The translations under genes were made by a program, and so were the position numbers. This document shows, one piece after another, positions 1 to 11,284 of a stretch of 64,000 nt of DNA. The stretch lies in NCBI GenBank assembly GCA_020746995.1, contig JAGPXD010000005.1, positions 3,038,001 to 3,102,000 on the forward strand, given 5' to 3'. The notes under the pieces were generated by a model that saw nothing but the letters and a program-made list of their open reading frames with translations, ran no database searches and had not been told where the DNA came from. Each line of letters starts with the position of its first letter. Positions within the stretch are counted from its first letter, which is position 1. This DNA comes from Plectosphaerella cucumerina (taxonomy: Eukaryota; Ascomycota; Sordariomycetes; Glomerellales; Plectosphaerellaceae).

Positions 1-2717
1 CTACGTCGAGGTCACTTCCAGTGGCACCACCCACTCGGACATGCGAGTCCCTGGCAACTCGTTAGCATCCAATATACAGCCATAGCTTGCCTCAAGGGTC
101 CAAACTCACCACATGGCCGCTGCGCCTTTCCGAACAGCCTTGACATTCCACTGTCGTTCAACGTCAGTGGCATTCCCTCGATGGCCAGTGGACCATTCTC
201 ACCTCAAGCACGATGGCACCAGCCGTGGCACCCTGGACGTTGAACTTCACTAAGAGGAAGTTAGCCGTGAGCCAAAGACTCCAAGACACTCGAAGGACAA
301 ACTGTCGGTGATCTCCATGGTGCCCACATCACCCTTGATGCCAACCTGCACCACGACGCGAGGATTGCGAATATCCGAAAAGTAGGCCCCAGCCCCTTGG
401 ATCTGCGACCACGCCGCACCGACAACACGGGAGCCCGTCGGGATCAGCACCGTGCCGCCAACCCTGTAGATGCCAGCAGGGAAGTAAGCAATTTGCCCAG
501 CCGACTGCGCGTCACGGAGGAACTTGTTGATGCTGTTGGTGTTATCCCCAGTGCCGTCGTTGCTGCACCCGTGCTCCGTAGCAATACGGAACTGGCCGAC
601 GGCAAAGTCCTCGTACTGCGGCTTGGCTCGGTAGAAGAGCTTTCCGTCTTCGTCGAGGAGGCTTGATGGCTTGGGGGGCGCGTCGACGGGGCCAGAGGTA
701 CTGGTGCCTTCGTACCCGTTGTAGCGCTTGCCGATGGCCCAGAGTTCGATGCGGCTGGCGGAGGCGAGGATGACGCTGTCGGTGGTGGCGTCTCGGACAG
801 TGGCGCCGACACCGGACATTTCGAGGTTGTCGATGACGATGTTGGGGGAGTTGGGGCCTGAGTGGGTGAGGATCGCGGTGTCGACGTTACGGATGGTGGA
901 GTCTGGGGAGGTTGATTAGCGATGGCATGCTCAGGGAGCCTCAAAGGAAGCTCTACTCACCGATGATGGACACGGAACCAATGCCTTGTCCGTCGATGCC
1001 TCCAGCACCACTGCATGGCGTCAGTCAGCAACAGCTCCTTGGAGAGACTGGGGAAGCTGGCTCACCTGATGTTGAACCCGATCGCGGCACCGTCAATCTG
1101 AACCCGTTGCCAATTGAATCCCCAGTCCCAGATCATCTGGACCGCCGTGAGGCAGTTCTCGAACTTGAGGTTGATGACGGTGTACTGTTGAGATCCTGAA
1201 GAGCAACGGTCAATACCTCGCTTCTCCTTGGTCGGGGCAACAACTTACCAGCTCGCCAGCCGATGTTTCCGCCCCTGAAGACGAGATCGGAAACGAAGCC
1301 ACCGCTACCGTTCTCCATGAAGATACCGACGTGGGTTGGCTTCTCGTCGTCGGTAGCCTCCGGCATCTCAAAGATGAGGTTCTGGAGACTGCATGCCTGA
1401 GAGACCTGCCAGTGAATGCCAGTCGGGACGAGGTCTTGGTCCTGATCGTTGGTGGACTTGGGCATCTCGGTCAAGTCGAACCTCATGTGGCGAATGCCCC
1501 TGAAGAACTGGTTCTGGTTGATGTACCTGGCATACACACGTTGATTAGACGGCCTTCAGCATGAGGGGCGATGATCTGTACCAGTTTGCGCCGTTGCCAC
1601 CCTCAATGTACGGATCGGTGTCGATGAGGGCGATGCCCTTGAATGTGTCGCATCCTTTGATGACGGGCATGTCCTGCCATCTTGGTCAGCGATTCTGCAG
1701 AGAAGGAAGAAACCGACAAGACAAAACGAACATGGGGGTTGCCGAAGAACTGTGTGAAGTACAGCTGGATGATGGGTGTGCAAATCTTGTAGACTCCGGG
1801 CGGGAAGTAGATGATTGCACCCTGGGCAAAGGTGTTGCCGCCTGTGGCATGTCAGCATATGGTCTTGAAAACCCCTTTGTGGAAACCAATGGCTTACACT
1901 CGCGACCGCAGCGATTCCCATCCTCGATGGCCGCATTGATAGCTTCGGCATCATCCTCCTCACCTCCTCCAGTGGCGCCGTACGACTTGACATTGCGGAA
2001 GAACTGGTAGTCGCCGCCGACGATGGGTTGCTAGGAGCCAGTCAGTCAGCCAGAAAAGCATCAATTCTTCAGGCCAGGGACGTACCTTGCCGTAGCCAGA
2101 CAGCTCAGGAAGCCACCACCCGTTGTCGGCCAGTCTGAACAGCTCAGACTCCATTTCCACGACCGTCGCGTTTCCATCGACATCAATGAAGGTGTGGTTG
2201 ACCACGGCAACAGGGATATCTGGCGCCTCGTTGAGAGAGTCGGCCATGTAGCCCTCGAAGCTACCAGACTCGGACCACACGGGGCCACTCTTGGATCCTA
2301 GATCGTACGGTTAGCAATGCCCGGCTAAGGTTTCAGGATCAACTCACCTTTGTCCGGCGCGACGCCCCACTACAACATACGGAGTCAGTAATTTCCTTTT
2401 ACGGCTGTGTCAGGAGTTATCAGGAGTCTGTCTTGGGAGTTGATGCAGTAGTAGCACGTGGTACCCACGTGGTAAGGCAAACGACTCGCGAGACAGACTC
2501 CAACGACTTCTAACACAGCCTAATACGGTAATAAAGAACTCGGGGGTAACGGTACGTAGTTGTCGGTGTTGTCCACCATGTAGTCTGGCCCCGGCTGGGC
2601 ACCATACTCAGGGACACGCCATTGGGGCTTCGCTTCCTCGATGACGCCGCGATACTCTTGAGCAGACGCGAGCGGCGGCAAGACGCCGAGGAGAACCCAA
2701 GGCGGTCTCATTCTCAT
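1..2717 (-). CDS. GH55 exo-beta-1,3-glucanase, secreted; 3' end lies outside the window
   Basis: The protein is a secreted glycoside hydrolase family 55 enzyme (pectate-lyase-like beta-helix) expected to release glucose from beta-1,3-glucan. I read 13 exons: 2556-2717, 2348-2369, 2086-2297, 1898-2030, 1732-1841, 1582-1673, 1249-1526, 1066-1195, 961-1010, 303-902, 203-249, 110-150 and 1-50. All joins keep frame and give about 642 residues. The ATG at 2717 is followed by a hydrophobic signal peptide (WVLLGVLPPLASA). Family landmarks in order are FFRNVKSYGATG, IIYFPPGVYKI, GGNIGWRAGSQQYTV, a second repeat with YFPAGIYRVGG, and LEWNV..DSHVRVGGATGSD at the edge. GH55 enzymes run to about 750-950 residues, so the C-terminal part is missing. 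One exon is only 22 nt. The 186-nt first intron is unusually long here and its ends are the least certain. Confidence 0.9.
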
Positions 2718-3636
2718 GGTGAATGACTTGAACGTCAAGCAAGATCGATACCGTAAGAGACGGTTCCAATCTTGGGGAGAAAACGGGTGTGAAGGGCAGT
2801 GAGTAGGCTGAGCACGGACAAGCTGCAGGCGAAGAGGCAGTTGCTCTTAAGGACGTGCTCGTGCGGCTCGGGGCGCGTGATGCCGACGGGCCCCCAACCG
2901 TTCCCCCCTGAGAAGTGCAGAATCCCATGCGCCGTGATGAGATTGCGACTCTTGCTACCAGGATTGGAGTCATTTTCGATCCGGTCCGAAGAAGCTTGGC
3001 AAGGCGCCGCCGATCCGCTTGAGAACAGGCATTGGGGGGTGACCGGTGTGAACGTCGGGCGTTGGTTGGTGTAAGCAACGGGCGCTCGACAGCACCCGCG
3101 TACCTGCGGCATTCAGCAGAGGGTAGCATGAACACAGTGCGGGTTGTAGTTACCTCAGGGGCCAAGCCGGCTGGCGGATAGTCGGGGACCTCAACTCGAC
3201 ATGGGTGCTGTAAGAGGCAGGTTGCATCGTCTCCTGAGTGTGCACAAGCTTTTGAGTGCATAAGCTGACTGCAGCTTTGACTGGTTCACCGATGCATGTT
3301 CGGTGTCGGGTTGAGTTCCTGTGGTTTACGAGCAACCCGAAGCTGTGAGAATAGGGTTGCAATGGCAATCTCATGCTGCAGGCGGCTGAGCTGTGAACAC
3401 ACGTGGGGGACAGTTGCCACTCACGTATACGCGCAAAGATGTTTCTTTCCCCTCTCCTCTAGTCTTGGCACGAATCCCACGGGGAAACGGGACTCAACTC
3501 CATGCCGAGCTTTCATGCCGACTTGACTTCAGGTCGATATAAGACCGGACTTCGCATCTCTCAAAGGTCCGGTCCGGGCTAATTGCTCACTCAGCAAGCA
3601 CCACACTTCCATCTTCCCTCTTTCCCCCGCGCCACC
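2718..3636. other. Intergenic, divergent promoter region
   Basis: About 920 bases lie between the divergent starts of the GH55 gene and the secreted-protein gene at 3637. Short open frames occur on both strands but have no recognisable domain, signal peptide or paired splice sites. The only clear element is the TATA box near 3538. Confidence 0.6.
3538..3543 (+). promoter_or_regulatory. TATA box of the 3637 gene
   Basis: TATAAG lies about 95 bases before the ATG at 3637 and is followed by a pyrimidine-rich leader ending in CCACC directly before the ATG. Confidence 0.5.
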
Positions 3637-4306
3637 ATGTTCTCCTCGACACTCGTCAAGGCCGCCGCCCTGGTCCTCGCTGCCACCTCCTCCGTCGGAG
3701 CGAGGCGCGTGTGCTACGACCAGACTGAGCTGCTGTACTGCTACAACGGCGAGTGGGATACGCCGCAGGAGGTTGACCCGGCCGACGTTGCCTACATTGC
3801 AGGCTACCTCCGGGCCTACGGTCGCGAGACGCGCACCGGTCGCCGTGAGTGATGCATTGCCGCACTTGCGGAGCTTGGACCGGAAGATAGGAAGAGAAAG
3901 CTGACCGTGGCATGCAACTCAGTCCTGACCATGAAGACGGATGACGCCGCCGATTGCGGAGAGTGGTCGCTGTACGCTCGTGGCACGGCGCTGGCTGTGG
4001 CCAAGAAGGTCAACATGACCTACGACAGCTCGGTCCTGTTCGAGGACGGTGAGTGTTTCCAGGGTTTTCGAGGATGGAAGTCTTGACATCAGGCCTCTCG
4101 TGTCTGACGTGATGAAAACAGTGGCCAACACCATTGACGGCGGTACCGGAGCCATTCGCCGCAACGGCATCCATCGCTGCGGCGCGGACGGCGGATCGCT
4201 CGGTGTGGTCGTCAACTCCACTCACCCCACCTACTCGCTGCCGCTGTACGTCGATACCGGGGCGAAGCCTGCTGGGATTGTGATCAAGATTGTGGCCAAC
4301 CTGTAA
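3637..4306 (+). CDS. Small secreted protein, unknown function (172 aa)
   Basis: There are three exons: 3637-3844, 3923-4048 and 4122-4306. Both introns have GTGAGT donors, and the joins give 172 residues. Residues 1 to about 20 form a signal peptide (VKAAALVLAATSSVGA), and the mature protein starts at RRVCYDQ. Four cysteines are seen (VCYD, LYCYN, DCGEW, HRCGAD), enough for two disulfides. The body contains EWDTPQEVDPADV and CGADGGSLGVVVN, and ends in a beta-rich IVIKIVANL. It resembles conserved secreted hypothetical proteins of plant-associated ascomycetes, and I cannot assign a biochemical role. An effector function is only inference from size, secretion and cysteines. A polyadenylation-like AATAAA is at 4451. 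Confidence 0.8.
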
Positions 4307-4931
4307 GGGCAGAGAGGCGAGATGGATGCAGGGTGTGATGTTGGTCGTTGGAAGTTGGATGTTGGAGGGTGGAGATCGGTGGTCGAACGTGGGGGGTTGA
4401 AGACTGCACCAAGGACGCTTAAGTAATGTAACGGCCCGTGCCTCAACTCAAATAAATGACCCCGCATGCGCCCTGCAGGGCACAATGCCGTCTTTGATTA
4501 CTCATCTGGAGCCGCGCCAATTGGCTCCCAGAAGTGCCCGCTGTTGGTCAGATAAGCCGATGAGCCTAAATGCACTGCAACTCTGGTATTACAGGCCTAA
4601 CGATCCTTCCGCCCCCACAGCACGGGCGAGAGGCTGTCCGTCCGAGGAAAAGCACATGAACAGAGGCCGAATGTTGCTACCTCTTCCAGGCAACAACCTA
4701 AATATGGCTTTCCGACTCGCCCGAATACGCTGAGGCAGTGTCGGAGAATCATCTTCCGTCGAAACTCACCCCCGCACTGCAGCCAGAATCCTTCGAGTTC
4801 TCTCACTGACAGGCAACGACCAGACGACCCTTCATCTCTGCCTGACCATACTTCGACCTGTCTGTTCACTCATCCCTGGCTCGCCTGCGACACCGACACC
4901 GAAACCATTAGCCAAGGTACCCTGTCTCTTC
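4307..4931. other. Intergenic, no gene seen
   Basis: The 3' region of the secreted-protein gene includes AATAAA at 4451-4456. The rest should hold the promoter and leader of the gene at 4932. No conserved open frame was found. Confidence 0.55.
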
Positions 4932-7522
4932 ATGCCGCGCAACGCCATCGCAACGACCTGCCCGCGGTCTTTCCTCTTCTGCGTGGTCGCCAATGTCGCC
5001 CCCAGCACCGACGCCATCGACTGCCGGCCCCTGGCCACCACCTACCGTCAAGGGCACGGCCACGCCCCGGCTCACGGCACCCATGCTCCCGGCCAGCGCG
5101 TCCGCCACGCCCTCGACGATGCCGCCCGCACAGTCGCCATCCTGACCCACCCCGCCAACCGCACCGCCTTGGAAGCTGAGCGCGCCCAAGCTCTTGCCTG
5201 GTATGCCAGCTCGGATTCCAGGGGCGCCAGGCCTGAGGTCACCGTCCCCGACGCCCCGCAGCCAGCTTTTGACATGAAGTACAAGGGCCACTGGCCCGAA
5301 CGGATCGGCAAACCCGACCGCCCTGAGCTCCCTTGCCGCCCTGACCCGTGCGAGTCTCCCTTCACCTCAACCTGTCTCCGCCTAGCCCTGACTGGCGACG
5401 AAATCTACCATACGAGGTACGGTGACGTCCAGGAGCAACCTTTGGGATGCGTCTTCCGTGCCGACAGGCTCGAGTACGGCCTCGTCGTCATCGACATTTC
5501 CGATCTCGACGATGTGCGCTATGGCTTTGTCGCACCCGCTGTTCGCTACACGGCAGACATTGCCCCCGGCTGGGACCCCGTCGAGGACCTGCCGATCAGT
5601 CACCCTCCCACGCCTGAGTTGGAGAGGACGTCTTCTCGCACGCCAATGACCGCCTCGGGGTTCATGACAAAGTTCGGGCTTCACGAGACCTCGCTTCCGT
5701 TGGCTCGTCTGAAACCGCACCGCATCGTGGGGAAGCATGCACTCGACCGTAAGCTCTTGTTTCCACAGAGTGTGAAAAGTGATACTGACCCTGCAGATAT
5801 CTGGCCGGCGTCATTTCAGCGACAAGGTCGTTCTGCGGGATCCTCCTCCGTGCAAGATGAGGGCGACTTTGACCCCATCATCGATCGCATTCTCGAAGCC
5901 TCGGACGTTGGGGGGCATGTCGGACAAGATGTCGCTCATCTTCATCAATCCTGCATCGACCTTCCGGGCTTCCAGACCCGACTGATCGAGCGACTACAAG
6001 CCAGGCCCAACGGCCTCCTGGGTCTATCCATTCCTCCTCTCCTCCGCTTGGCCTTCGCGAACACGTCACATCTCAACTTGGCCGGACTCACAGGATTGAC
6101 GTTCGAAGACATCGTCATATCACTCGGGTCTGAGGAGCTCTCCGAGATCCAGGCCTTGAGTTTGAGCATCGACGATTGCGGCGGCTCTCTCGAGGCGCTC
6201 CTCCAGGCCCTAAGCGAGACGGACACGATCACTGAAGTCTTCTTCCTCGCTGATCCCAGCCGAACCGACGACGATCTCTCTTCCCGTACCTTTGCCACCA
6301 TCTGCGCCTCCCCCGTTGCGTCAAAACTTCTAGGAGCCAAGCACATCAAGCTCACGGGCGCCTTCTCGGCACCGCTGCGGCGCAAGCCCTGGCAACTCGA
6401 TGACAAGGGTGACAGGCTGGTGTCAAATAATCTGACTCAGGCCTTCCCCGTACAGCACATGTTTGTCCGCCAGCAGTCCACAGATCCAATTACAGGCCCT
6501 CAAGGTCGAGAGGCCGGCCATGCGCCCCGATTCCGCCCTCTCCACTTTTTCCTGGGCGACGGCCTCCTGGAGCCGGAACGTCTCGTCCGTGGCTTCCTCC
6601 AGTACTGTACCCGGCTTCACTCGGACCGCTTTCTCACGAGCTTCGCCGCGAGCCCCGATGCTAGCGAAGAAGAGGCTTTCCCCGGGGCCGCCATTACTTC
6701 GATCCCGGCCGAGAATCTAGCCATCCCGGAGTGGTTTCGGGCGGCCGCCGGTGGTGATGCAGAAGCCATCGAATGCTGGCCCATCTTCGCCGGCCTGAAT
6801 CCCGGCGAGTGGACCATCGTCGTCTCTCACGAATGGTACGTAGGCCCAAAGACGCTCAACCGCAGATCCAACCTCTTGCGACGTCACATCCCAACCGACG
6901 CGGCCTTTGGCGTGCCCCTGGTACGGTATGCCTTTCTCCACGCGAAGAAGCCGGTCGTCTGGCCGGATTCTGATAACCGCGACCTTCGGTCAATCATTGG
7001 CAGGGATGCCATCGAAGTAGTTGGCGACCTGAAGAGCTTCCTTCGCAAGTTCGGGCAGAGCAGCAATGAGGACATGGGCTGGGTGGACGCACTGATGGCC
7101 CAAACTGTGGCTTCAATCCAGGAGACATGGCAGCTGGAGCAGCTGCCTCAAGGGCTCGAGTCCATCATGCCCATGGACGACGCTATGGCCCGCTCCGTCT
7201 TTTCCGACTTCTTGGAGGACGCGGCCTACATCAGAGGGAACGTGCGCACCGCCATGCAGGGACTTTCAGACGGTAAGTCGCACAATCTTCCGAGCAGTAT
7301 GTGCATCTCTGACCCAAACCCACAGAACGAGGGTGGTACCCCAGTCTCCTCGAGGAAGCGGGGACGTTGGAGGGGAAAAAGTCGAGGAACACGGCTGTCT
7401 TCGCCACAGTCCAAGGCCCAGACGCCCCATGGCCCTACGCTCTCGGGGCAGACAGGCCGGCGACGCCACCTGAGGGGTTCCCCTGGTTGCCTGGGGAGGC
7501 GTCAGATGATGAGGACCTGTGA
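4932..7522 (+). CDS. Large protein of unknown function (about 829 aa)
   Basis: A long frame opens at ATG 4932. At 7273 a GTAAGT donor pairs with CACAG at 7325. Using this intron gives an acidic end (GEASDDEDL, stop 7520-7522) in place of the basic, low-complexity read-through, so I take the spliced form. A second candidate intron, 5749-5796 (GTAAGC..CTGCAG), is 48 nt and therefore frame-neutral; removing it gives 829 residues. No signal peptide or membrane span is evident. The centre (about residues 350-430) has leucine-spaced LRR-like strands, and the C-terminal half has an IVVSHEWYVGP segment. I recognise no named domain. It looks like a lineage-restricted fungal protein. Confidence 0.78.
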
Positions 7523-7909
7523 AAAATGTCATATTTGGTCAGTGGTAGGGCAAAGGCGGTGAATGCATGAGGCAGCACCGCCGCTAATGCAAGCTCTCGT
7601 ATCAACAGCCTGCCCACCACCAGATAAGTTCACGACATTGGCCACTATGAGTCTTCATTAGAACCCTCCTTGGCCTACAATGAAGAAGCGCAAGGGCTTG
7701 ATAACACCCCGGCAAGAAACAACGACGACAAGACCAGACAGTTGCTGTGCACGATGGTTCATTGTACAGCTCAATACGGATCGCTAGCATACACCACCGC
7801 CTCCCCAGCTTACACATCCCGTCTTTGGAAGATTGTCTGTCGGTCGGAACCACCCGCCACCCCTCATCGAGCACCACAACTTGTTGCAGCAGCTTAACGA
7901 AGAAGACGT
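7523..7909. other. Intergenic between convergent genes
   Basis: This stretch holds the 3' regions of the genes at 4932 and 7910. Nothing else recognisable was seen. Confidence 0.55.
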
Positions 7910-8243
7910 TTAACAAGACGTAGCGAGGATCTCGTTGGAACCAACGGAGCCTTCCACACTGGCACAGTTCGCGATGAAACGAGCCTCGATGACTGCAGTA
8001 CCGGCACTTCCCCTTGTGCAGCAGGCGTTGGTCAATTGACCCTGTTACGACAAGTCAGAACATTGAAGAGTTAACGGAATGATGAAGACAGACGTTGTTG
8101 ATAAGTGACTGCACAACGCCACCGGCATTGGTGCAAATCTGCGGTTCGGAGTATAGATCTCCATTCGGTAAGCGACAGCCCAGAAGGCGCTGCGACATGG
8201 CAGCCGTGGAGGACAACAAGAGGAGAAGAGCGGTAGCTCGCAT
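7910..8243 (-). CDS. Cysteine-rich small secreted protein (93 aa)
   Basis: Exon 1 is 8094-8243 and exon 2 is 7910-8041. The 52-nt intron 8042-8093 has GT..CAG ends with an unusual GTCTGT donor, and the join is in phase 0. The product has 93 residues. A signal peptide (ATALLLLLSSTAAMS) is followed by a small mature chain with six cysteines in the order C..C..CC..C..C, the last being the C-terminal residue. Motifs are LLGCRLP, QICTNAGG, TNACCTRG and FIANCASV. Without splicing the frame ends prematurely with four cysteines, so the spliced model is better supported. Function is unknown. Size and the even cysteine count fit apoplastic effector candidates, which is inference. Confidence 0.7.
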
Positions 8244-8875
8244 CTTGACGATTGAGTGTAGAAGTAAAGATCCCGTGGTGAGAGCGTGGTTTGAACTTTT
8301 GAAGAGTCTGAATGTTCAATCGTTGATTTGGGGCGCCTCTTTGGCTTTGTAGTATTCTTGAGGCCTGTCTATCAGGGTGTGAGTTTTGGCTAGCAGGACC
8401 GGAAAAGTCGGCTTCTCCCGAAATATCGCTTAACGTCGCGATACTAGCCCGGATTGAAAGATTACACCGCAGCTGTGCCGCAGTCGCTTGGGTTGAACAG
8501 GTTTGAAGTTGAAGCTATCGCGATGTGGCATCCTTATCTCCCCGGAGACCCGCTCTTTTCGGCACTGGTAGCTACCCCGTCCGGCACTTGCGAGACGGGC
8601 CGGCAATTCCCAGTCCGGCACAGCTTGCCGGTACTGCTTGCTAGTCCTAAGCCGCACTCGCGGAGCTTAGCTCAAATGCCGTCAGGCCTTATTTAAAAAG
8701 TTCCGGAACGATAGCCTACGTAAGTCTGATAAGGATGCCGAAACCCCAGAGTCTACACGTCCAGTTATATTTGCCGCCGCAACCTCTCCCTCGCGTACAC
8801 ACAGAGCAAGGGCTCGGCTCAGGCCGAAAAAGTACACAAGTTATTGTCATTTTTGGTTGGACTAACACGAATGCC
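8244..8875. other. Intergenic, no gene seen
   Basis: The stretch contains several GCCGG/CCGGC inverted words around 8570-8640 but no supported gene. Confidence 0.5.
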
Positions 8876-9934
8876 CTACAAGTCTGCATTCCACATCTTT
8901 TTAATGCCCCCCAGTGGATACTTGGCGTTCATCGCGCCTCGCCTTGCTATGTCCATTGTCGCTTGAGATCTTGTAAGGAGTGGCCACATAGGCTCGCTGT
9001 TGTCCGAAGGGTCTCCAAAGAGGTGGTACGTCTGGATGGTAATGTAATTTCTGTCCTCCTCGCCATTTTTGCCAACAATGTGTTTTTGTTCGAGATCCCA
9101 GTCCGTATGACATTCGCAACAGCCATGTTTCCTGCGTTGAACCCAGTTGGGTCGCTTCATTCGAAAGATCATGGCAGAGGGCAAGTCCCGATATGATCTC
9201 GGCGGATCTGTGCCTATGGCAACTGCGTGCCTGCATAGTTTGTGGTCCCTTATGTCCGAGCGTTGCAGCAGCTGATGTATGCTGTTTCCTTGGATGTAGT
9301 GGGTGGCCTTTAGGAGCATTTGGTCGTCGATGAACTTGATCTCCAGGCCTACATGCCAGAAAATGCTCGGCCAGCTACCGAGAGCCGGTTCTTCAAGTCC
9401 CCAACAGAACTCCTCGGGGCTGATTCCTTTATCTGGGCCGTAACGGTGGTTGATCCAGAGAAGGCGAGCCATTTTGCAGTCAAGATTTCGAATGCCGCAG
9501 GTCCAAGTGGTCAGGGGGCCGAATGATGACGAGGAACAGCATCCCGTGCCTGCATGACCAACGTCATAATTTTGTTGCGCGCCCCGATTCCTGTCAAAGG
9601 CATGAAGCTTGACGCATTTCGGACAGAACCAGTATTGGTGGCCGATGTCGCGCTCGAGACGCAGAAGCAGATCTTTCTTCCCTTGCCCAGACAGCGTGCT
9701 GGTGGTTGAGGCGAGAAAGACGACGTAGAGGCCTTTGCAACTAAGTGCGAGCGAAAGTTTGTCTTCGGGTGGCAGTTGTTCAAATATTCCGAGTGCTGTC
9801 TCAACAGGGAAATGGGCAACAAGGACGTGTTTGCTGGGCATTTCTTCCGTGGAGAGGGGCAGAGAACTGCTCCGCTGTACTGTAGCTGTGGTGGCAGTCC
9901 ACCTGTGGAAGTCGTTCGAGTTGGAGGAGGGCAT
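8876..9934 (-). CDS. F-box protein (about 352 aa)
   Basis: An intronless frame contains an F-box near its N-terminus (HFPVETALGIFEQLPPEDKL, then LALSCKGLY) followed by a zinc-binding-like WFCPKCVKLH and a second pair CCECH. F-box proteins act as substrate adaptors in SCF ubiquitin ligases; the target is unknown. The frame is open to an ATG at 10078 (400 aa), but a TATAAA lies at 10038-10045 on this strand, downstream of that ATG. I therefore prefer the ATG at 9934, about 105 bases after the TATA box and in AAAC context. The C-terminal half has no domain I recognise. Confidence 0.75.
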   Translation of the reverse strand: MPSSNSNDFHRWTATTATVQRSSSLPLSTEEMPSKHVLVAHFPVETALGIFEQLPPEDKLSLALSCKGLYVVFLASTTSTLSGQGKKDLLLRLERDIGHQYWFCPKCVKLHAFDRNRGAQQNYDVGHAGTGCCSSSSFGPLTTWTCGIRNLDCKMARLLWINHRYGPDKGISPEEFCWGLEEPALGSWPSIFWHVGLEIKFIDDQMLLKATHYIQGNSIHQLLQRSDIRDHKLCRHAVAIGTDPPRSYRDLPSAMIFRMKRPNWVQRRKHGCCECHTDWDLEQKHIVGKNGEEDRNYITIQTYHLFGDPSDNSEPMWPLLTRSQATMDIARRGAMNAKYPLGGIKKMWNADL

Positions 9935-10543
9935 GTTTGTCGGTATGTCTTTCGAAAGTTCGAGCGAGGATGTTGGGAATAGGTAGGGAACGAGATCAAA
10001 AACTGGCTGGATGGCCTTGAACCGGGAGTCTGGGACTTTATAAGGGCCTGATGGGTTGAGAGTCACTCGTGGCTTCATCACTTTGAAACCGTGGCGCTTT
10101 GTTCGGGGGAAAAGTCGCCGCCACCAAGCCTTGAAATGTCATCGTCAGCCAGCCACCTCAGAAATGAGTTGAGGCCCTGAAGTCAGGGGTACAGTGCCAC
10201 CTAACACGGTGTACATCCCCGCCAGCCTGCCCAGTGTTTGAAGCACAAGTACGCCGGTGCGAAACTCGCGAGTCGGTGTGCGATTTTCAAGAAATCCATG
10301 TCATCTGCCCAGGCGAGCCGTATGCCTCCGAAACTTCGAAGTGAGTGTTTGGCTGGTTGGATAATTTGGGCTCAAGCTCCCTCACAAATCAAGTCGTCTT
10401 CTTCACCGCGCGTTCCTAACGAGATGAAATGTGATCGGCGCACCCTATATTTCCAGCTTTGAAGAACCACCCCCAATGATACTACATGTATGCCCGTCAC
10501 AATATGGCGAGTCGGAGGCGGCATTGACGCACACATCATCCGT
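9935..10543. other. Intergenic with TATA box for the F-box gene
   Basis: A TATAAA on the minus strand at about 10038-10045 probably serves the F-box gene. The rest is the 3' side of the secreted gene at 10544. No other gene is visible. Confidence 0.5.
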
Positions 10544-11284
10544 CTAGGCGCCACAGAAGACCGAGATGCCCGAGGCAAAGAGCGCGGCCGGCCCCGGCAG
10601 CAAGCCGCCAAAGAGACCCGCGATGGTGTTGACAGTCTTGCAACCATCATCCTTAACAACACGCTGGGCCGAGAACTGCACAGTCAGGCTGTCCGCAAGC
10701 AGGCGGCCGTCGCGGTACAGGTTTGCCTTGATGATGGAGGGCACTCGGTGACCAACGGAGAAGTTCTCGCACGCCGCGCTTCCCATGGAGCACAGGCAGG
10801 TCGGGCGGACTGTATGGAACTTGCCGCCGCCGCACGCCGGACGGCGGCTGTTGCTCCAGATGGGCTGGCCCTCCTGCCAGGTGAGACCATAGCACTTGGT
10901 GAAGACGTCCCAAGCAGTGGGGTCAGAGACGGCCTTGAGAACACCCCAGAGGGCCTGGACGAGGGCCTCGCGGGAGTCGTGGGGGCCGAGGCCGGGGACG
11001 CGGCCCCAGGCGCCGTTGACGATGACCCGGGCGTTGTTGTCGGGGCCGTCGTAGTGTGACATGCAGCCGCCGCCGAAGGCTCCGTAGGTGTTATCAGTAA
11101 CAACGGCGCGGCCGTTGCCGTCGGTTGCGTAAATCTTCTGCCAGGTGGCCATGAAGAGGTCGAGGTTGCCGACATCGATCATCTCCTTGGAGTAGCGGAC
11201 CTCGACCTCGATCTTGCCCGCTGCGAGAGCACCGGTGGACGAGAGGAGCGCCGTGATGGCGGTGAGGGCGGAGGTGAGCTTCAT
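10544..11284 (-). CDS. Secreted cysteine-rich protein, unknown function (246 aa)
   Basis: A single-exon frame from ATG 11284 has a clear signal peptide (LTSALTAITALLSSTGALA, mature start near AGKIEVEV). The mature chain has at least eight cysteines (GGCMSH, TKCYGL, PACGGG, PTCLCSM, AACENF, DGCKTV, VFCGA), consistent with a disulfide-rich extracellular fold. It ends in a glycine/alanine-rich hydrophobic stretch (about 25 residues, LFGGLLPGPAALFASGISVF) that could be part of the fold or a membrane or GPI-type tail; no classical cleavage signal is obvious. I do not recognise the family. A long open frame on the opposite strand is a codon-bias shadow. Confidence 0.75.
   Translation of the reverse strand: MKLTSALTAITALLSSTGALAAGKIEVEVRYSKEMIDVGNLDLFMATWQKIYATDGNGRAVVTDNTYGAFGGGCMSHYDGPDNNARVIVNGAWGRVPGLGPHDSREALVQALWGVLKAVSDPTAWDVFTKCYGLTWQEGQPIWSNSRRPACGGGKFHTVRPTCLCSMGSAACENFSVGHRVPSIIKANLYRDGRLLADSLTVQFSAQRVVKDDGCKTVNTIAGLFGGLLPGPAALFASGISVFCGA

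Noticed and set aside
7326..7562. Unspliced C-terminus of the 829-residue protein
   Set aside because: A strong GTAAGT..CACAG intron at 7273-7325 gives a better, acidic C-terminus ending at 7522.
9935..10078. Upstream ATG of the F-box gene at 10078
   Set aside because: A TATA box lies between this ATG and the next one, so transcription probably starts after it. Kept as an alternative start only.
10490..11059. 189-codon plus-strand frame
   Set aside because: Shadow of the secreted protein on the minus strand.
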